Shown: positions 33,874 to 43,663, counted from the stretch's first letter. The stretch: 64,000 nt of DNA from Arcanobacterium phocae (GCF_900105865.1 NZ_LT629804.1:1240001-1304000); one strand, 5' to 3'. The notes: generated by a model from the letters alone, not told the origin. A program made the numbers and translations.

Positions 33874-34851
33874 GTGCTCGTTAAAGATCTCAACGAAAAA
33901 GAACTGCTTGCTCGGTTCGTTCCGCTATTGCCGCAGGCTACTTGCGTTGTAGTAGGCAACGGTGATGATTCTGCGGTGTTGCATATCGGCGGGGATACAA
34001 CTGTCTCCACCGATATGCTCGTAGAAAATAGACATTTTCGGTGTGATTGGTCCACCGGATTTGATGTAGGTTATCGGGCGGCACAACAAAATATCGCCGA
34101 TGCTCTTGCAATGGGAGCCACGCCAGTATCACTTGTTGTTGGGCTCGGGCTACCACCTACTACTGAGGTGACCTGGGTCGAAGACCTCGCTCGTGGTTTT
34201 GCTCAAGCCTGCCAGCCTTGGGAAGTAGGTGTTGACGGTGGTGACCTTGTTTCGGCGTCGGAGATAACTATCGGAGTCACCGTTATTGGTGATCTCCAAG
34301 GACGCAAGCCACTGCGCAGGGATAATGCGTTACCTGGTCAGAAAGTTATCTTTACCGGGAATCTTGGCCATGCTGCAGCTGGATATGAGTTACTCAAACA
34401 CGGGTACACGCGCACAGACTCAGATGACTATTTGGCATCCTTAATCGATGATTTTTTACGGCCGAAGCCGCCGATCGGGGCAGTGATGTCAGCGGTTAAT
34501 GCTCACACCCTATACGCTGGGATAGATGTTTCAGATGGGCTAGTAAAAGACATCGGACGAGTGGCACAGTCTAGTCGGGTTTGGATCAATCTTGATGGTG
34601 TACAGCTTAATAAGCTTCTTGGACGACTAGGACGGGCGGCCGGACGCCTGGAGACTGACCGACGCTTGTGGGCGTTGGCCGGAGGAGAAGATCATGGCTT
34701 TGTTGCTACTATTGACTCAGCCACCGTTATTCCGGATGGATTTAGTGTTATTGGGCAGGTTATGGGACCTGATGAGTATGGCCGAGTTACGCTTGACCAG
34801 CTTCCGCTTGATCCTGATCAGATCGGTTGGGACCATTTCCGGTCTGCATAG
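33874..34851 (+). CDS. thiL: Thiamine-monophosphate kinase
   Basis: A 325-residue ThiL, which phosphorylates TMP to the cofactor thiamine pyrophosphate. VGNGDDSAVL, the DMLVENRHFR metal-binding segment, NIADALAMGATP and ALAGGEDHGF are family signatures. It has a GTG start 7 nt after ddl. It is normally the neighbour of rpmB/recG, as here. Confidence 0.93.
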   Translation: MLVKDLNEKELLARFVPLLPQATCVVVGNGDDSAVLHIGGDTTVSTDMLVENRHFRCDWSTGFDVGYRAAQQNIADALAMGATPVSLVVGLGLPPTTEVTWVEDLARGFAQACQPWEVGVDGGDLVSASEITIGVTVIGDLQGRKPLRRDNALPGQKVIFTGNLGHAAAGYELLKHGYTRTDSDDYLASLIDDFLRPKPPIGAVMSAVNAHTLYAGIDVSDGLVKDIGRVAQSSRVWINLDGVQLNKLLGRLGRAAGRLETDRRLWALAGGEDHGFVATIDSATVIPDGFSVIGQVMGPDEYGRVTLDQLPLDPDQIGWDHFRSA

Positions 34852-34894
34852 TTTAATGGCCGTTGTCCTTGACGATATGTGGTTTATGATATAA

Positions 34895-34924
34895 AAATAT
34901 CCCTCGATGAATCGAGGGATATTT
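34895..34924. terminator. Bidirectional terminator between thiL and rpmB
   Basis: 14-bp arms AAATATCCCTCGAT/ATCGAGGGATATTT with a 2-nt loop between convergent genes. A/T-rich ends serve both directions. Confidence 0.8.
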
Positions 34925-34937
34925 AAGCTTGGTTCGA

Positions 34938-35129
34938 TCACACGTTACGAGTGACCTTGCCGGCCTTCAGGCACGAGGTGCACACGTTCAGACGCTTAGG
35001 GGCACCCTTAACGAGAGCACGAACACGCTGAATGTTCGGGTTCCAACGGCGGGAAGTACGCACGTGGGAGTGCGAAACACTCTTACCGAAGCTCGGGCCC
35101 TTGCCGCAGACTTCACATACAGACGCCAC
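34938..35129 (-). CDS. rpmB: 50S ribosomal protein L28 (zinc-binding type)
   Basis: A 63-residue L28. I start it at GTG 35129-35127 ([15 protein letters not shown]) because AAGGAG lies 6-7 nt upstream; the in-frame ATG 15 nt earlier overlaps that site. Two CxxC pairs (CEVC and CTSC) make it the zinc-dependent C+ form, while [19 protein letters not shown] is the conserved core. It is divergent from recG. The DAK-phosphatase gene often found between rpmB and recG is missing. Confidence 0.92.
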   Translation of the reverse strand: MASVCEVCGKGPSFGKSVSHSHVRTSRRWNPNIQRVRALVKGAPKRLNVCTSCLKAGKVTRNV

Positions 35130-35371
35130 GGTTCTCTCCTTCATTAAAAGACGAATAGACGCTTTCGCGCCTCTACCAAAATTGGCAACTTCAAAAGTGT
35201 ATCTAATTATCGGCGCAGAATCCAAGTTGTAAACACGGAGTTAAGCGTGCTGTTCGCCACGCTTTGTGCTGTAACTGAACCCTGTTGACCGCAGATTCAC
35301 TTAGTGTCACTAATTCTACTAAACTTTTCAGTAGTAGTACAAGATATCGAGATCGGAGAAGATGGTGAAAC

Positions 35372-37603
35372 GTGGACTCCATGCCACAGTCGCATTGTGA
35401 ATCTCCCCAGGCGGTTGCACTAGCTGCTGACGCTTGGACAGCTTTATCGCGCCCTTTGGACCGCATCGTCGGTGCGCGCAGTGCGCATGCGTTAGAAAAG
35501 CTTGGTCTTGAAACGGTTGAAGACCTCGTGAACTATGTGCCTTTTCGTGTGGCTAAACGCGGTGAGCTTTTGCCGATTGAGCAAGTTTCAGAAGATGAAT
35601 CGGTTACGGTTGTTGCCCGAGTAACTGAGGTTTCCGAGCGGCCAATGAATAACCGCCATGGTTTTATTCTCAACGTCACTATTTCCGATGGCGAACATGA
35701 CCTCGATTTGGCGTTCTTTGCAAAGAGCAAGCGCCCATTGGCTTTTCATAAGTCCCGGTTGTTGCCGGGAACGCTAGCAACGTTTTCCGGAACTATCTCG
35801 TCCTATCGCGGGCGGTTACAATTGGCGCATCCTGAGTATGAAATAGTCGATGACGAAGAAGGCGTTGACGAAAAGCGAGTGGCACGCCCAATCCCGATTT
35901 ATCATGCGGCCGCAAAAATTCCTTCTTGGCAGATCGAACGCGCCGTTAACACGATCTTCGGAACCTTGTCTGAGCAAGATATTCCTGATCCGTTACCTCG
36001 TCAATATCGGGACCAGCATAAGTTATCTTCGCGTTATGCCGCATTGAAAGCCATTCACCAACCGGGTTCCGTTGACGAATGGCTGGAAGCAAAGCGCAGA
36101 CTAGCGCATGAAGAAGCATTTGTTTTGCAGGCTGCCTTGGCACAGCACGCTACAGAAGTTGGCAAGACATCTGCTCCAGTATGCGTATGGCGTGACGACG
36201 GCGTGGCAGCTGCGTTCGATACTCGGCTCCCGTTTTCGCTTACTGATTCACAGGTTGATGTTGGTCATGAAATCAGTCAAGCGTTGGGATCTGCACTCCC
36301 GATGCGCAGGCTTCTTCAGGGCGATGTTGGTTCTGGGAAAACAATTGTGGCGTTGCGAGCGATGCTTCAGGTAGTTGACGCGGGCTATCAGGCAGTGCTG
36401 ATTGCGCCTACGGAGGTGCTGGCTCAGCAACATTGGGATACGATCACGTCCATGCTGGGAGACCTAGGCACTGCGGGCCAATTAGGAGCTGCAGAAAATG
36501 CTATTGCTGTAGATATTTTGACTGGATCGTTAAGCAGTGCGCAACGACGTCGGACTCTTGCTCGATTAGCTTCTGGTCAGCCCGGAGTGATTGTAGGGAC
36601 GCATGCATTACTAAGTGAGAGCGTGCAAATACCCCGCCGTGGTTTAGTAGTTGTTGATGAGCAGCATCGTTTTGGGGTAGATCAGCGCGATAGATTAGCG
36701 CGTGGGGCACACCTGCTGGTCATGACCGCCACACCTATTCCGCGAACTATCGCGATGACGGTTTTTGGTGACCTTGATGTCATGGTGTTAGCCAATCGGG
36801 AACGCAATGCGGTTACTACTAATGTTGTTCCGGCGTATAACGACCGCTGGATGGCACGCGTGTGGCAACGCGCTGGTGAAGAAGTCGCGACAGGCGGCCG
36901 AGTTTTCGTGGTTTGTCCGCGTATTTCACCGAGCGAATCAGAAGAAGACTCTGACCTTGTTGATCAACAGCTCGACATGATGGAACGGCCACCGATGTCT
37001 GATGTTGAAACTTTGAGTGCACGGCTTCGGGCTTTGCCTACGCTACGTGAAGTCAGCATCGGTGTGTTACATGGTCAGCTGACGCCAGCAGAGAAAACAG
37101 CTGCTATGGATGACTTTATTGCGGGACGAATTCAATTGCTGGTTTCGACAACTGTTATCGAAGTTGGCGTTGATGTTGCCGATGCGACGCTAATGATTAT
37201 TATGGATGCCGATCGTTTTGGTCTATCTCAGCTTCATCAGCTCAGAGGCCGGGTAGGGCGTGGTGATAAACCCGGATTGTGTTTGGCAGTTACTGGTGCT
37301 GCGGACGGCTCTCTTGCCGCATCGCGGGTTGAAGCCTTTGCTTCGACGACGGATGGGTTCGAGCTGGCTGAGGCTGATGTTGCGTTGCGCTCAGTTGGAG
37401 ATGTGCTAGGTGCGAGCCAGTCGGGCTCACGTAGCTCGCTTCGTTTTGTGTCGGTGGTCAAGGATAAACTGATTATCGAACAAGCAAGGCAAGGTGCGCG
37501 TGACGTGATAAGTAATGATTCAACTTTGGCAGAACATCGCGCACTAGCAGTAGCAATCTCTGATATCAATGCACGAAGCAGAGAATACTTGGAAAAAAGT
37601 TAA
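35372..37603 (+). CDS. recG: ATP-dependent DNA helicase RecG
   Basis: A 743-residue branch-migration helicase. It has an N-terminal wedge/OB domain and Walker A GDVGSGKT (residues 317-324). Motif II is DEQHRFG (429-435), motif III is MTATPIPRT, and VGRGDKPG-type motif VI follows. The GTG start is preceded by GGAG; an ATG three codons later is possible. It is followed by rsmD after 12 nt, the usual order. Confidence 0.95.
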   Translation: MDSMPQSHCESPQAVALAADAWTALSRPLDRIVGARSAHALEKLGLETVEDLVNYVPFRVAKRGELLPIEQVSEDESVTVVARVTEVSERPMNNRHGFILNVTISDGEHDLDLAFFAKSKRPLAFHKSRLLPGTLATFSGTISSYRGRLQLAHPEYEIVDDEEGVDEKRVARPIPIYHAAAKIPSWQIERAVNTIFGTLSEQDIPDPLPRQYRDQHKLSSRYAALKAIHQPGSVDEWLEAKRRLAHEEAFVLQAALAQHATEVGKTSAPVCVWRDDGVAAAFDTRLPFSLTDSQVDVGHEISQALGSALPMRRLLQGDVGSGKTIVALRAMLQVVDAGYQAVLIAPTEVLAQQHWDTITSMLGDLGTAGQLGAAENAIAVDILTGSLSSAQRRRTLARLASGQPGVIVGTHALLSESVQIPRRGLVVVDEQHRFGVDQRDRLARGAHLLVMTATPIPRTIAMTVFGDLDVMVLANRERNAVTTNVVPAYNDRWMARVWQRAGEEVATGGRVFVVCPRISPSESEEDSDLVDQQLDMMERPPMSDVETLSARLRALPTLREVSIGVLHGQLTPAEKTAAMDDFIAGRIQLLVSTTVIEVGVDVADATLMIIMDADRFGLSQLHQLRGRVGRGDKPGLCLAVTGAADGSLAASRVEAFASTTDGFELAEADVALRSVGDVLGASQSGSRSSLRFVSVVKDKLIIEQARQGARDVISNDSTLAEHRALAVAISDINARSREYLEKS

Positions 37604-37615
37604 GGGAGAAGAAAC

Positions 37616-38179
37616 GTGAGCAAAATTGTTGCCGGCAGTGCCGGTGGGCGTGCCCTTAAAGTGCCGAAGTCTGGCACTAGGCCTACGTCATCATTAGTTC
37701 GTGAAGCATTATTTTCCCATCTCGAGCATCGTGATTTCATCGACGAGTGCGATGTGCTTGACTTGTTCGCAGGTTCTGGGGCTTTGGCATTAGAAGCGCT
37801 CTCTCGTGGTGCTTGCCGGGCGCTGGGAGTCGATAACTCAGAAGAAGCGATCCGGATAATGAACACTAATGCGCGAAATACTGGACTGCCATTGCAAGCC
37901 ATTAAAGCCAATGTGCTCACGTATGTCAGCCAGCCAGGAACAGACGGTCCATTCGATGTTATTTTCCTTGATCCGCCGTATGCTTTTTCAGACGAACAGT
38001 TAGCTGCTGTCATTAAAGAACTGCCGCGGCATCTGAAACCGGACGGTCTCGTCGTCGTCGAACGCGCGAAACGTAACAATGAGCCGGTCTGGCCCTCCCA
38101 GTTGCACGCTGAGCGCGAACGAACATGGGGCGATACCCGAGTATGGACGGCACAAATGGGTGTTGAGGACGTAGAGTAG
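37616..38179 (+). CDS. rsmD: 16S rRNA (guanine(966)-N(2))-methyltransferase
   Basis: A 187-residue Rossmann methyltransferase. It has IVAGSAGGRAL at the start, the SAM loop DLFAGSGALALEAL and the catalytic motif DPPY (LDPPYAF). A GGGAGAAG ribosome binding site lies before the GTG. coaD begins 4 nt after the stop. Confidence 0.93.
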   Translation: MSKIVAGSAGGRALKVPKSGTRPTSSLVREALFSHLEHRDFIDECDVLDLFAGSGALALEALSRGACRALGVDNSEEAIRIMNTNARNTGLPLQAIKANVLTYVSQPGTDGPFDVIFLDPPYAFSDEQLAAVIKELPRHLKPDGLVVVERAKRNNEPVWPSQLHAERERTWGDTRVWTAQMGVEDVE

Positions 38180-38183
38180 CATC

Positions 38184-38660
38184 ATGAGTTGTGCAATTTG
38201 CCCAGGATCATTTGACCCAATTACTCGGGGACATGTTGATGTCATCGAAAGAGCTCATCGCATGTTTGATGAGGTTGTGGTAGTAGTTGCCCGAAATTCG
38301 GCTAAATCGTACCTATTTTCTGACGAGGAACGCCTAGACCTTGCTCAAGAAGCGGTCAAGCACATACCACATGTTCGCGTTGAACTAGTTGACGGTCTGA
38401 TCGCTGACTATGCGAAAAAGATCCATGCAAACGCAATAGTTAAAGGAGTTCGTGGGTCAGCAGATTACGATTCAGAACTTCCAATGTCCCTACTAAATCG
38501 GCATTTATCCGGCGTTGAAACAGTTTTTGTTATGGGGGAGCCGAGTCTTGCACATATTGCGTCCTCGTTCGTGAAAGAATTAGCACGGTATGGTGGACCA
38601 TATGAAGATTTGGTACCGGCCAATGTTGCTCAAGCATTAAAAGAAAAGGTGGAATCATGA
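38184..38660 (+). CDS. coaD: Phosphopantetheine adenylyltransferase
   Basis: A 158-residue nucleotidyltransferase, the penultimate step of CoA synthesis. PGSFDPITRGH holds the (T/H)xGH motif at residues 14-17. The VKGVRGSADYDSEL and IASSFVKELARYGG segments are typical. It overlaps the next gene by 4 nt (ATGA). Confidence 0.95.
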   Translation: MSCAICPGSFDPITRGHVDVIERAHRMFDEVVVVVARNSAKSYLFSDEERLDLAQEAVKHIPHVRVELVDGLIADYAKKIHANAIVKGVRGSADYDSELPMSLLNRHLSGVETVFVMGEPSLAHIASSFVKELARYGGPYEDLVPANVAQALKEKVES

Positions 38661-39163
38661 GTGATCAGGGAGAGTCCTTACTCGAAATTTTAGACGAGCT
38701 TTACGATATCGTCGTCAACGCAAAGAATATGCCACTCTCTGCTTCAGTTCTTATTAATCGTGCCGAGGCTATTGATCTTCTCGATACTGCGCGTGATATT
38801 GTGCCGGATCAGATTAAGCAGGCAGATTCGGTGCTGTCTCAAGCCGGTCGGGTTTCTGACCAAGCCCGAGAAGATGCGGATATTGTGTTGCGTCACGCAC
38901 AAGAAGAAGCCGATTCTATTTTGGCAGAGGCGCGGGAACAAGCATCCCGTTTAGTCGCCCAGGATCAGATCACCATCGCGGCTAAATCTCAAGCTACCCG
39001 TATAGTTGATGAGGCTCATCAAAAGGCAAGCCAACTCATCCAAGGTGCTAATGAGTACTCCGAACAGACATTAGGCGAGCTAGCAAATCAGCTTGCCCAT
39101 TTACAAAACCAGATTGCGGCGGGGCAGGGCGTTTTAGCCCAGCGTCGAGCTCAAGAACAGTAG
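38657..39163 (+). CDS. SepIVA-like coiled-coil protein
   Basis: A 168-residue, almost entirely helical protein. It has a short N-terminal LLEILDELYDIVVNAKNMPLS motif typical of DivIVA-like/SepIVA proteins. Long Ala/Glu/Gln coiled coils follow (about residues 45-165). Databases often mislabel such proteins as ATP synthase subunit B. The mycobacterial orthologue acts in septation and peptidoglycan control. Position just before YceD and rnc supports that orthology. Confidence 0.75.
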   Translation: MSDQGESLLEILDELYDIVVNAKNMPLSASVLINRAEAIDLLDTARDIVPDQIKQADSVLSQAGRVSDQAREDADIVLRHAQEEADSILAEAREQASRLVAQDQITIAAKSQATRIVDEAHQKASQLIQGANEYSEQTLGELANQLAHLQNQIAAGQGVLAQRRAQEQ

Positions 39164-39173
39164 GCGTTAATAC

Positions 39174-39746
39174 GTGAAAAAGAAAGAAAATTCGATAGAT
39201 TTACGGTCTCCATACGTGGTTTCAGTGTCCGATGTGGTTTCCGGATCACCTAAACAACTAGATCTACGCTTGCCGGTGCCGGAAGAATGTGGCGTCGGGC
39301 TTATCGGAATACCATCAGGCTCAGATATCGACGTCACAGTGTCTATGCAGTCTGTTTCGGAGGGCATTTTCGTTCAAGGACAGATTTCTGCTACTGCAGT
39401 CGGTAACTGCGCGCGTTGTGCTACCGAATTCACCAAGCATATGAATGAGCCAATGGCTGAACTCGTTTTTTGGCCAGAACGGCGCGAAGCGCTCGCCAGT
39501 GAAGGCGATGACGAAATCGAAGATATGCCAATAATCGAAGATATGCATATTGATCTAGAGCCAATAATCAGGGACGCCATTGTTCTTGCGCTCCCATTCA
39601 CGCCGCTATGCGCTCCCGATTGCGAGGGTCTGTGCCAAGAGTGTGGCGAACCATGGAAGGACCTGCCAGCAGATCACCGTCACGAATTCCTGAACCCGGC
39701 ATTTTCTGCCCTTGATGCGTTAGCAGAGCAGATGAGGAATAACTGA
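39174..39746 (+). CDS. YceD/DUF177 family protein
   Basis: A 190-residue protein with the DUF177 core: a CARC pair near residue 78 and, later, CAPDCEGLCQECGEPW. Together these could bind zinc. The family is linked to 23S rRNA or L32 accumulation. In most actinobacteria rpmF (L32) sits between this gene and rnc. Here the stop codon overlaps the rnc start, so rpmF must be elsewhere. It has a GTG start. Confidence 0.85.
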   Translation: MKKKENSIDLRSPYVVSVSDVVSGSPKQLDLRLPVPEECGVGLIGIPSGSDIDVTVSMQSVSEGIFVQGQISATAVGNCARCATEFTKHMNEPMAELVFWPERREALASEGDDEIEDMPIIEDMHIDLEPIIRDAIVLALPFTPLCAPDCEGLCQECGEPWKDLPADHRHEFLNPAFSALDALAEQMRNN

Positions 39747-40441
39747 TGCATGAACACGATCGCAGTCGCCTGATAGAGTCGTGGGGCGCATCGATTCCCT
39801 CAGATCTGTTGACCTTGGCTTTAACACATCGGTCTTGGGCATATGAGCATGATAGTGGCCATAACGAACGGCTAGAGTTTCTTGGCGATTCTATTTTGGG
39901 TGCCGTCGTTTCGGAACAGATTTTCCATGACTATCCAGATAAGTCCGAAGGAGAGCTGTCTAAAATTAAATCAGCCGCTGTTTCTGAACGTGCGCTCGCG
40001 GATATAGCTCGAGAGCTGAACATCGGGGCTTATATTCGGCTCGGCAAAGGCGAAGAACAATCCGGCGGACGCAACAAGGATTCAATTCTTTCTGACACGG
40101 TGGAAGCTCTGATCGCTGCTACATACGAAGCGTGCGGACTAGACGTTGTAATTCCGGTAGTTCGGCAACACCTAAAAGAAAAAATTTTGCAGGCTACTCG
40201 CATGGGCCCGGCATTGGACTGGCGTACTGCGATGGAAGAAAAAGCCCGGGAACTGGGATTCGTAGGTGATCTTTCCTATCAGATCACAGGAGAAGGGCCT
40301 GACCATGCAAAGGTCTATACTGCGAGAGCCTATATTGCTGATACTGAATGGGGGCGCGGCCAAGCAACATCCCGAAAGGCTGCCAAACTCGTTGCGTGTG
40401 AAGATGCCTACCACCGTCTGGTTGCTAACACTGCATATTAG
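39746..40441 (+). CDS. rnc: Ribonuclease III
   Basis: A 231-residue dsRNA endonuclease. The signature ERLEFLGDS occupies residues 41-49, the second acidic site is in SDTVEALIAA, and a dsRNA-binding domain fills the last ~70 residues (ARELGFVGDLSYQI, GRGQATSRKAAKLVA). It matures rRNA. It is coupled to YceD and 7 nt from mutM. Confidence 0.95.
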   Translation: MHEHDRSRLIESWGASIPSDLLTLALTHRSWAYEHDSGHNERLEFLGDSILGAVVSEQIFHDYPDKSEGELSKIKSAAVSERALADIARELNIGAYIRLGKGEEQSGGRNKDSILSDTVEALIAATYEACGLDVVIPVVRQHLKEKILQATRMGPALDWRTAMEEKARELGFVGDLSYQITGEGPDHAKVYTARAYIADTEWGRGQATSRKAAKLVACEDAYHRLVANTAY

Positions 40442-40448
40442 GTGAGAC

Positions 40449-41303
40449 ATGCCAGAGCTACCAGAGGTCGAGACAATAAGGCAAGGGCTATTGCCTTACG
40501 TGCTTGATAAAACGGTGAAGTCAGTTCATGTTTTGCACCCGCGAGTGGCACGGATGTCTCCGGTTGGTCTAGATCCGTTAGTAGGGCAAACATTCGTGTC
40601 TGTTGCCAGACGCGGCAAGTACCTATGGCTTAATACTGAGGTTGGCGCACTGGTTGCGCACTTAGGAATGTCAGGTCAGTTCCGGATCAATAGTCCATCT
40701 CCGCACGTGCGGGCAACTCTTGATTTTACTGATGGGTCAAGTATTGATTTTGTTGATCAACGTACGTTCGGGCACCTGTATCCAGATACATTACTACCTA
40801 CACCTGATGGCGGTCCCGGCGGGCACGGCAGTAAGCTGGCGATGATTCCCGCAAGTGTAGCTCATATTGGCCGAGATCTTTTGGATCCCTTATGCGATCT
40901 GACGGCTGTTGCTAAGCGCGTTAAATCTGGACGAACTGAAATCAAACGTGCGCTCCTGAACCAAAGCATTGCCTCGGGTATCGGGAATATTTATGCCGAT
41001 GAAGCCCTATGGGAAGCAAAAACACATCCGCAGAAGAAAACGTCGGCGATGACGCAACGAAATATCGAATACGTTTATGCTCAGGCCCGCGAAGTTATGG
41101 AACGTGCGCTAGCCGTTGGTGGAACATCGTTTGATGCGCTTTATGTCAATGTGAATGGCGAATCAGGATATTTCGATCGTTCGTTGAATGCGTATGGAAA
41201 AACAGGGTTGCCGTGCCGGCGGTGCGGAACGAGTATTCAACGTATCGTTTTTATGAACCGTTCTTCGCATTTATGCCCGGCATGTCAGCGTCGTTCAAGG
41301 TAA
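40449..41303 (+). CDS. mutM: Formamidopyrimidine-DNA glycosylase
   Basis: A 284-residue base-excision enzyme for 8-oxoguanine. Catalytic Pro2-Glu3 in MPELPEVETIR, Lys in GRRGKYL-type RRGKYLWL, and the C-terminal zinc finger (CRRC and CPAC pairs) are all present. The start must be the ATG, because Pro2 becomes the nucleophile. The response-regulator gene begins 10 nt downstream but has its own -10 box. Confidence 0.95.
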   Translation: MPELPEVETIRQGLLPYVLDKTVKSVHVLHPRVARMSPVGLDPLVGQTFVSVARRGKYLWLNTEVGALVAHLGMSGQFRINSPSPHVRATLDFTDGSSIDFVDQRTFGHLYPDTLLPTPDGGPGGHGSKLAMIPASVAHIGRDLLDPLCDLTAVAKRVKSGRTEIKRALLNQSIASGIGNIYADEALWEAKTHPQKKTSAMTQRNIEYVYAQAREVMERALAVGGTSFDALYVNVNGESGYFDRSLNAYGKTGLPCRRCGTSIQRIVFMNRSSHLCPACQRRSR

Positions 41304-41306
41304 ACT
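41301..41306 (+). promoter_or_regulatory. -10 box of the predicted leaderless response-regulator transcript
   Basis: TAAACT overlaps the mutM stop codon and ends 7 nt before the GTG at 41314; there is no Shine-Dalgarno sequence. Confidence 0.45.
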
Positions 41307-41313
41307 AGATACC

Positions 41314-41967
41314 GTGAGTGAAGAAAATACCCCAGTTAGTGTCATGATTATCGACGATCACGAAGTGGTGCGTCGTGGTATTGCCGAAGTTGTGGATCGG
41401 GCAAACGGTCTACAGGTTATTGCTGAGGCGGGTTCCGTAGCGGAAGCTATCCGCCGTGCTGAACTTATGATTCCACAGGTGGCGTTGGTTGATTTGCGTC
41501 TGCCAGACGGTACCGGGATAGATATTATCCGCGAATTGCGTGAGCGTGTGCCGCAAGTTAAATGCGTTGTTTTAACGTCGTTTGATGACGACGACGCTCT
41601 TGCTGAAGCCCTCGATGCAGGTGCCAAAGCATATTTGCTTAAGTCGGTGCGTGGAGCTGAAATTACCGATGTTATTAAAGCAGTTGCTGATGGTCGTGTG
41701 CTACTAGATGAACGTACCGTGACTCGGCGACGTGCCGATCACGATGACCCAACTGCAGATCTGACCCCGTCAGAGCGTAAGGTCCTTCAATTAATCGGAG
41801 ATGGCCTATCGAACCGGGAAATTGGTGAAAAACTTGGTGTCGCTGAAAAGACTGTCAAGAACCACATCACATCACTGCTATCGAAGATGGGAATGCAACG
41901 TCGTACTCAGGTAGCTGCGTGGGTTGCCGGGCAACGAGCAGCCGGGTGGCGCAACGCAAGTAACTGA
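41314..41967 (+). CDS. NarL/DevR-type response regulator
   Basis: A 217-residue regulator. The receiver domain has Asp14/Asp15 and the phospho-acceptor Asp60 (VALVDLRLPDG), with Lys in AYLLKSV. The C-terminal LuxR-type HTH is ERKVLQLIGDGLSNREIGEKLGVAEKTVKNHI. It faces a double-GAF histidine kinase gene across a terminator, and the two should form one two-component system. DevR-like overall; oxygen, NO or redox control is inferred from the kinase and the cyd genes. Confidence 0.88.
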   Translation: MSEENTPVSVMIIDDHEVVRRGIAEVVDRANGLQVIAEAGSVAEAIRRAELMIPQVALVDLRLPDGTGIDIIRELRERVPQVKCVVLTSFDDDDALAEALDAGAKAYLLKSVRGAEITDVIKAVADGRVLLDERTVTRRRADHDDPTADLTPSERKVLQLIGDGLSNREIGEKLGVAEKTVKNHITSLLSKMGMQRRTQVAAWVAGQRAAGWRNASN

Positions 41968-41978
41968 CCAAAATTTGT

Positions 41979-42019
41979 TTGAGTGGGCTAGTACAAGCTA
42001 TCTGTGCTAGCCCACTCAA
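41979..42019. terminator. Bidirectional terminator between regulator and kinase genes
   Basis: 13-bp arms TTGAGTGGGCTAG/CTAGCCCACTCAA between convergent genes. Confidence 0.75.
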
Positions 42020-42022
42020 GTC

Positions 42023-43663
42023 TTAGACGAGGGGAGCTTCCCAAGCAACATGAGTGCCAGGAGCACTCTCACGATTAGAAATTGTAAAGGTGCCGTGATG
42101 GCGTCGAGCTCGGGCAGCAAGGTTGGATAAACCAGAGCGTCGGCCCAAGGATTGGGTGACACCACGCCCGTCGTCAATTACTTCGATTCGGACCTGTTGT
42201 GGAGTGACCGACAGCTGCACTGTTACGGACGATGCGTGCGCATGGCGTGCAGCATTAGATAAGCCTTCGCGTACAACGGCGACGACGTCATCGGCAATAT
42301 CTGAACCTACCGCATCGTCAATCAACGTAAACGTGTGCTCGTCAGATGTCGCCTCACCATTCCAACTGATAATAAGAGAAGGCGCGAAATCAAGAGTCTG
42401 AAGGGCAGCCTTCGTTTCCTGCTGAAGCCGCTCCACTAAAGCTACTGAGGCGGAATCATCACGCAAAGATTGAACGATAACACGTATCTGCCGAACGGAT
42501 TCGTCAATAGAGGAGATTGCCTGATCTAGCGCGGTGCTTACTTCGTCGGCGTACCCTTTACTGATGAGGTCTTCTTTTACTGCGGTTATATGCATTCCGG
42601 ATGCAAAAAGTTGCTGAATGGCAAGATCGTGGAGATCACGACCAATCCGGGAGCGTTCGTCAAGCTCTGAGGCAAGTTCTTCATTGAGGCGTGCTTCGGC
42701 GAGTTCCAGTGCAATAGCAGCCTGTTTGGCAGCATTTTCTGCCATAGCCAGATCATGAAGATTGAACTCCACTCCGCCAACTGAGCGTAGCAGAAGAATA
42801 ACTCCAGTTCCGGCGGATTTTGAGGCAAGCGGAGCATATAACGCAGGACCGTAGTTACGCAATTGTGAAACACGAACCGTCCGCAGGCGCTGCATCGAAT
42901 CAACGACAAGTCCAGCCTGCTCATTAACAACGGTCATAGCCCGGCCTGCCGGCGGGAAAGCGATGCCGAGGAGTTCTTCTGCCCCGTCTCCATCAACAAT
43001 TTCGGATACCCAGGTGTCCTGGATTGATGGCAGAACCATGATAGCCGCATCAGCCTGAGCAGCTATTCGCATCTCATGCACGATGACCTGCAAAGCTTCA
43101 TCTTCGCCAGATCCTTCAAGCAGAGAAGCCACAATATTTTGCGATGCAGTAAGCCAACGTGCCCGATTTTGAGATCGAGCAAACATCTGAGAATTTTGTG
43201 CTGCGATCGCAGCGGCTTGTGCCAAAATCTCCATTTGCGCACCGTCATCGTCGGTAAAACCGCCGGGCTTGTCAGCCAAATAGAGCCGTCCCCATACCTG
43301 TTCTTTCACCGAAACAGCGACTCCCAGATAGTTTTTCATTACCGGATGTCCTTTTGGATATCCGTAGCGATGCAAATAAGATGCCAGATCGTTAACAATC
43401 AGCCATCCTTTGACAGGGGTTTCGGCAAAAACGCCATGACCGCGCGGTGGCCGACCAACCTGCTGGGCAGCTTGCGGATCCATTCCAGATTGGATAAATT
43501 CCATGGTTTCGCCATGCGAGTCCAACACAGCTAAGGCAGCATAGTGGGCTCCAGTTAACTGACGCGCTGAGTCAACGAAGTGTTGATAAGCTGCCTCGCG
43601 CTCTAATTGACCAGTTAACTGTAAAGCATGGGAGACAACAGCAGTGAGACGATTTGAATCCAT
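42023..43663 (-). CDS. Double-GAF sensor histidine kinase (DevS/DosT-like)
   Basis: A 546-residue soluble kinase with no membrane segment. GAF domain 1 is about residues 20-155 and GAF 2 about 180-325. The phospho-acceptor His345 lies in RIGRDLHDLAIQQLF, and a HATPase domain follows (VREGLSNAARHAH, DDGRGV, SGLSNLAARARRHHG). The architecture is that of mycobacterial DevS/DosT, which bind heme in GAF 1; heme binding here cannot be confirmed by eye. It starts 3 nt after the cydC stop, so it belongs to the cydDC operon. Confidence 0.88.
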   Translation of the reverse strand: MDSNRLTAVVSHALQLTGQLEREAAYQHFVDSARQLTGAHYAALAVLDSHGETMEFIQSGMDPQAAQQVGRPPRGHGVFAETPVKGWLIVNDLASYLHRYGYPKGHPVMKNYLGVAVSVKEQVWGRLYLADKPGGFTDDDGAQMEILAQAAAIAAQNSQMFARSQNRARWLTASQNIVASLLEGSGEDEALQVIVHEMRIAAQADAAIMVLPSIQDTWVSEIVDGDGAEELLGIAFPPAGRAMTVVNEQAGLVVDSMQRLRTVRVSQLRNYGPALYAPLASKSAGTGVILLLRSVGGVEFNLHDLAMAENAAKQAAIALELAEARLNEELASELDERSRIGRDLHDLAIQQLFASGMHITAVKEDLISKGYADEVSTALDQAISSIDESVRQIRVIVQSLRDDSASVALVERLQQETKAALQTLDFAPSLIISWNGEATSDEHTFTLIDDAVGSDIADDVVAVVREGLSNAARHAHASSVTVQLSVTPQQVRIEVIDDGRGVTQSLGRRSGLSNLAARARRHHGTFTISNRESAPGTHVAWEAPLV

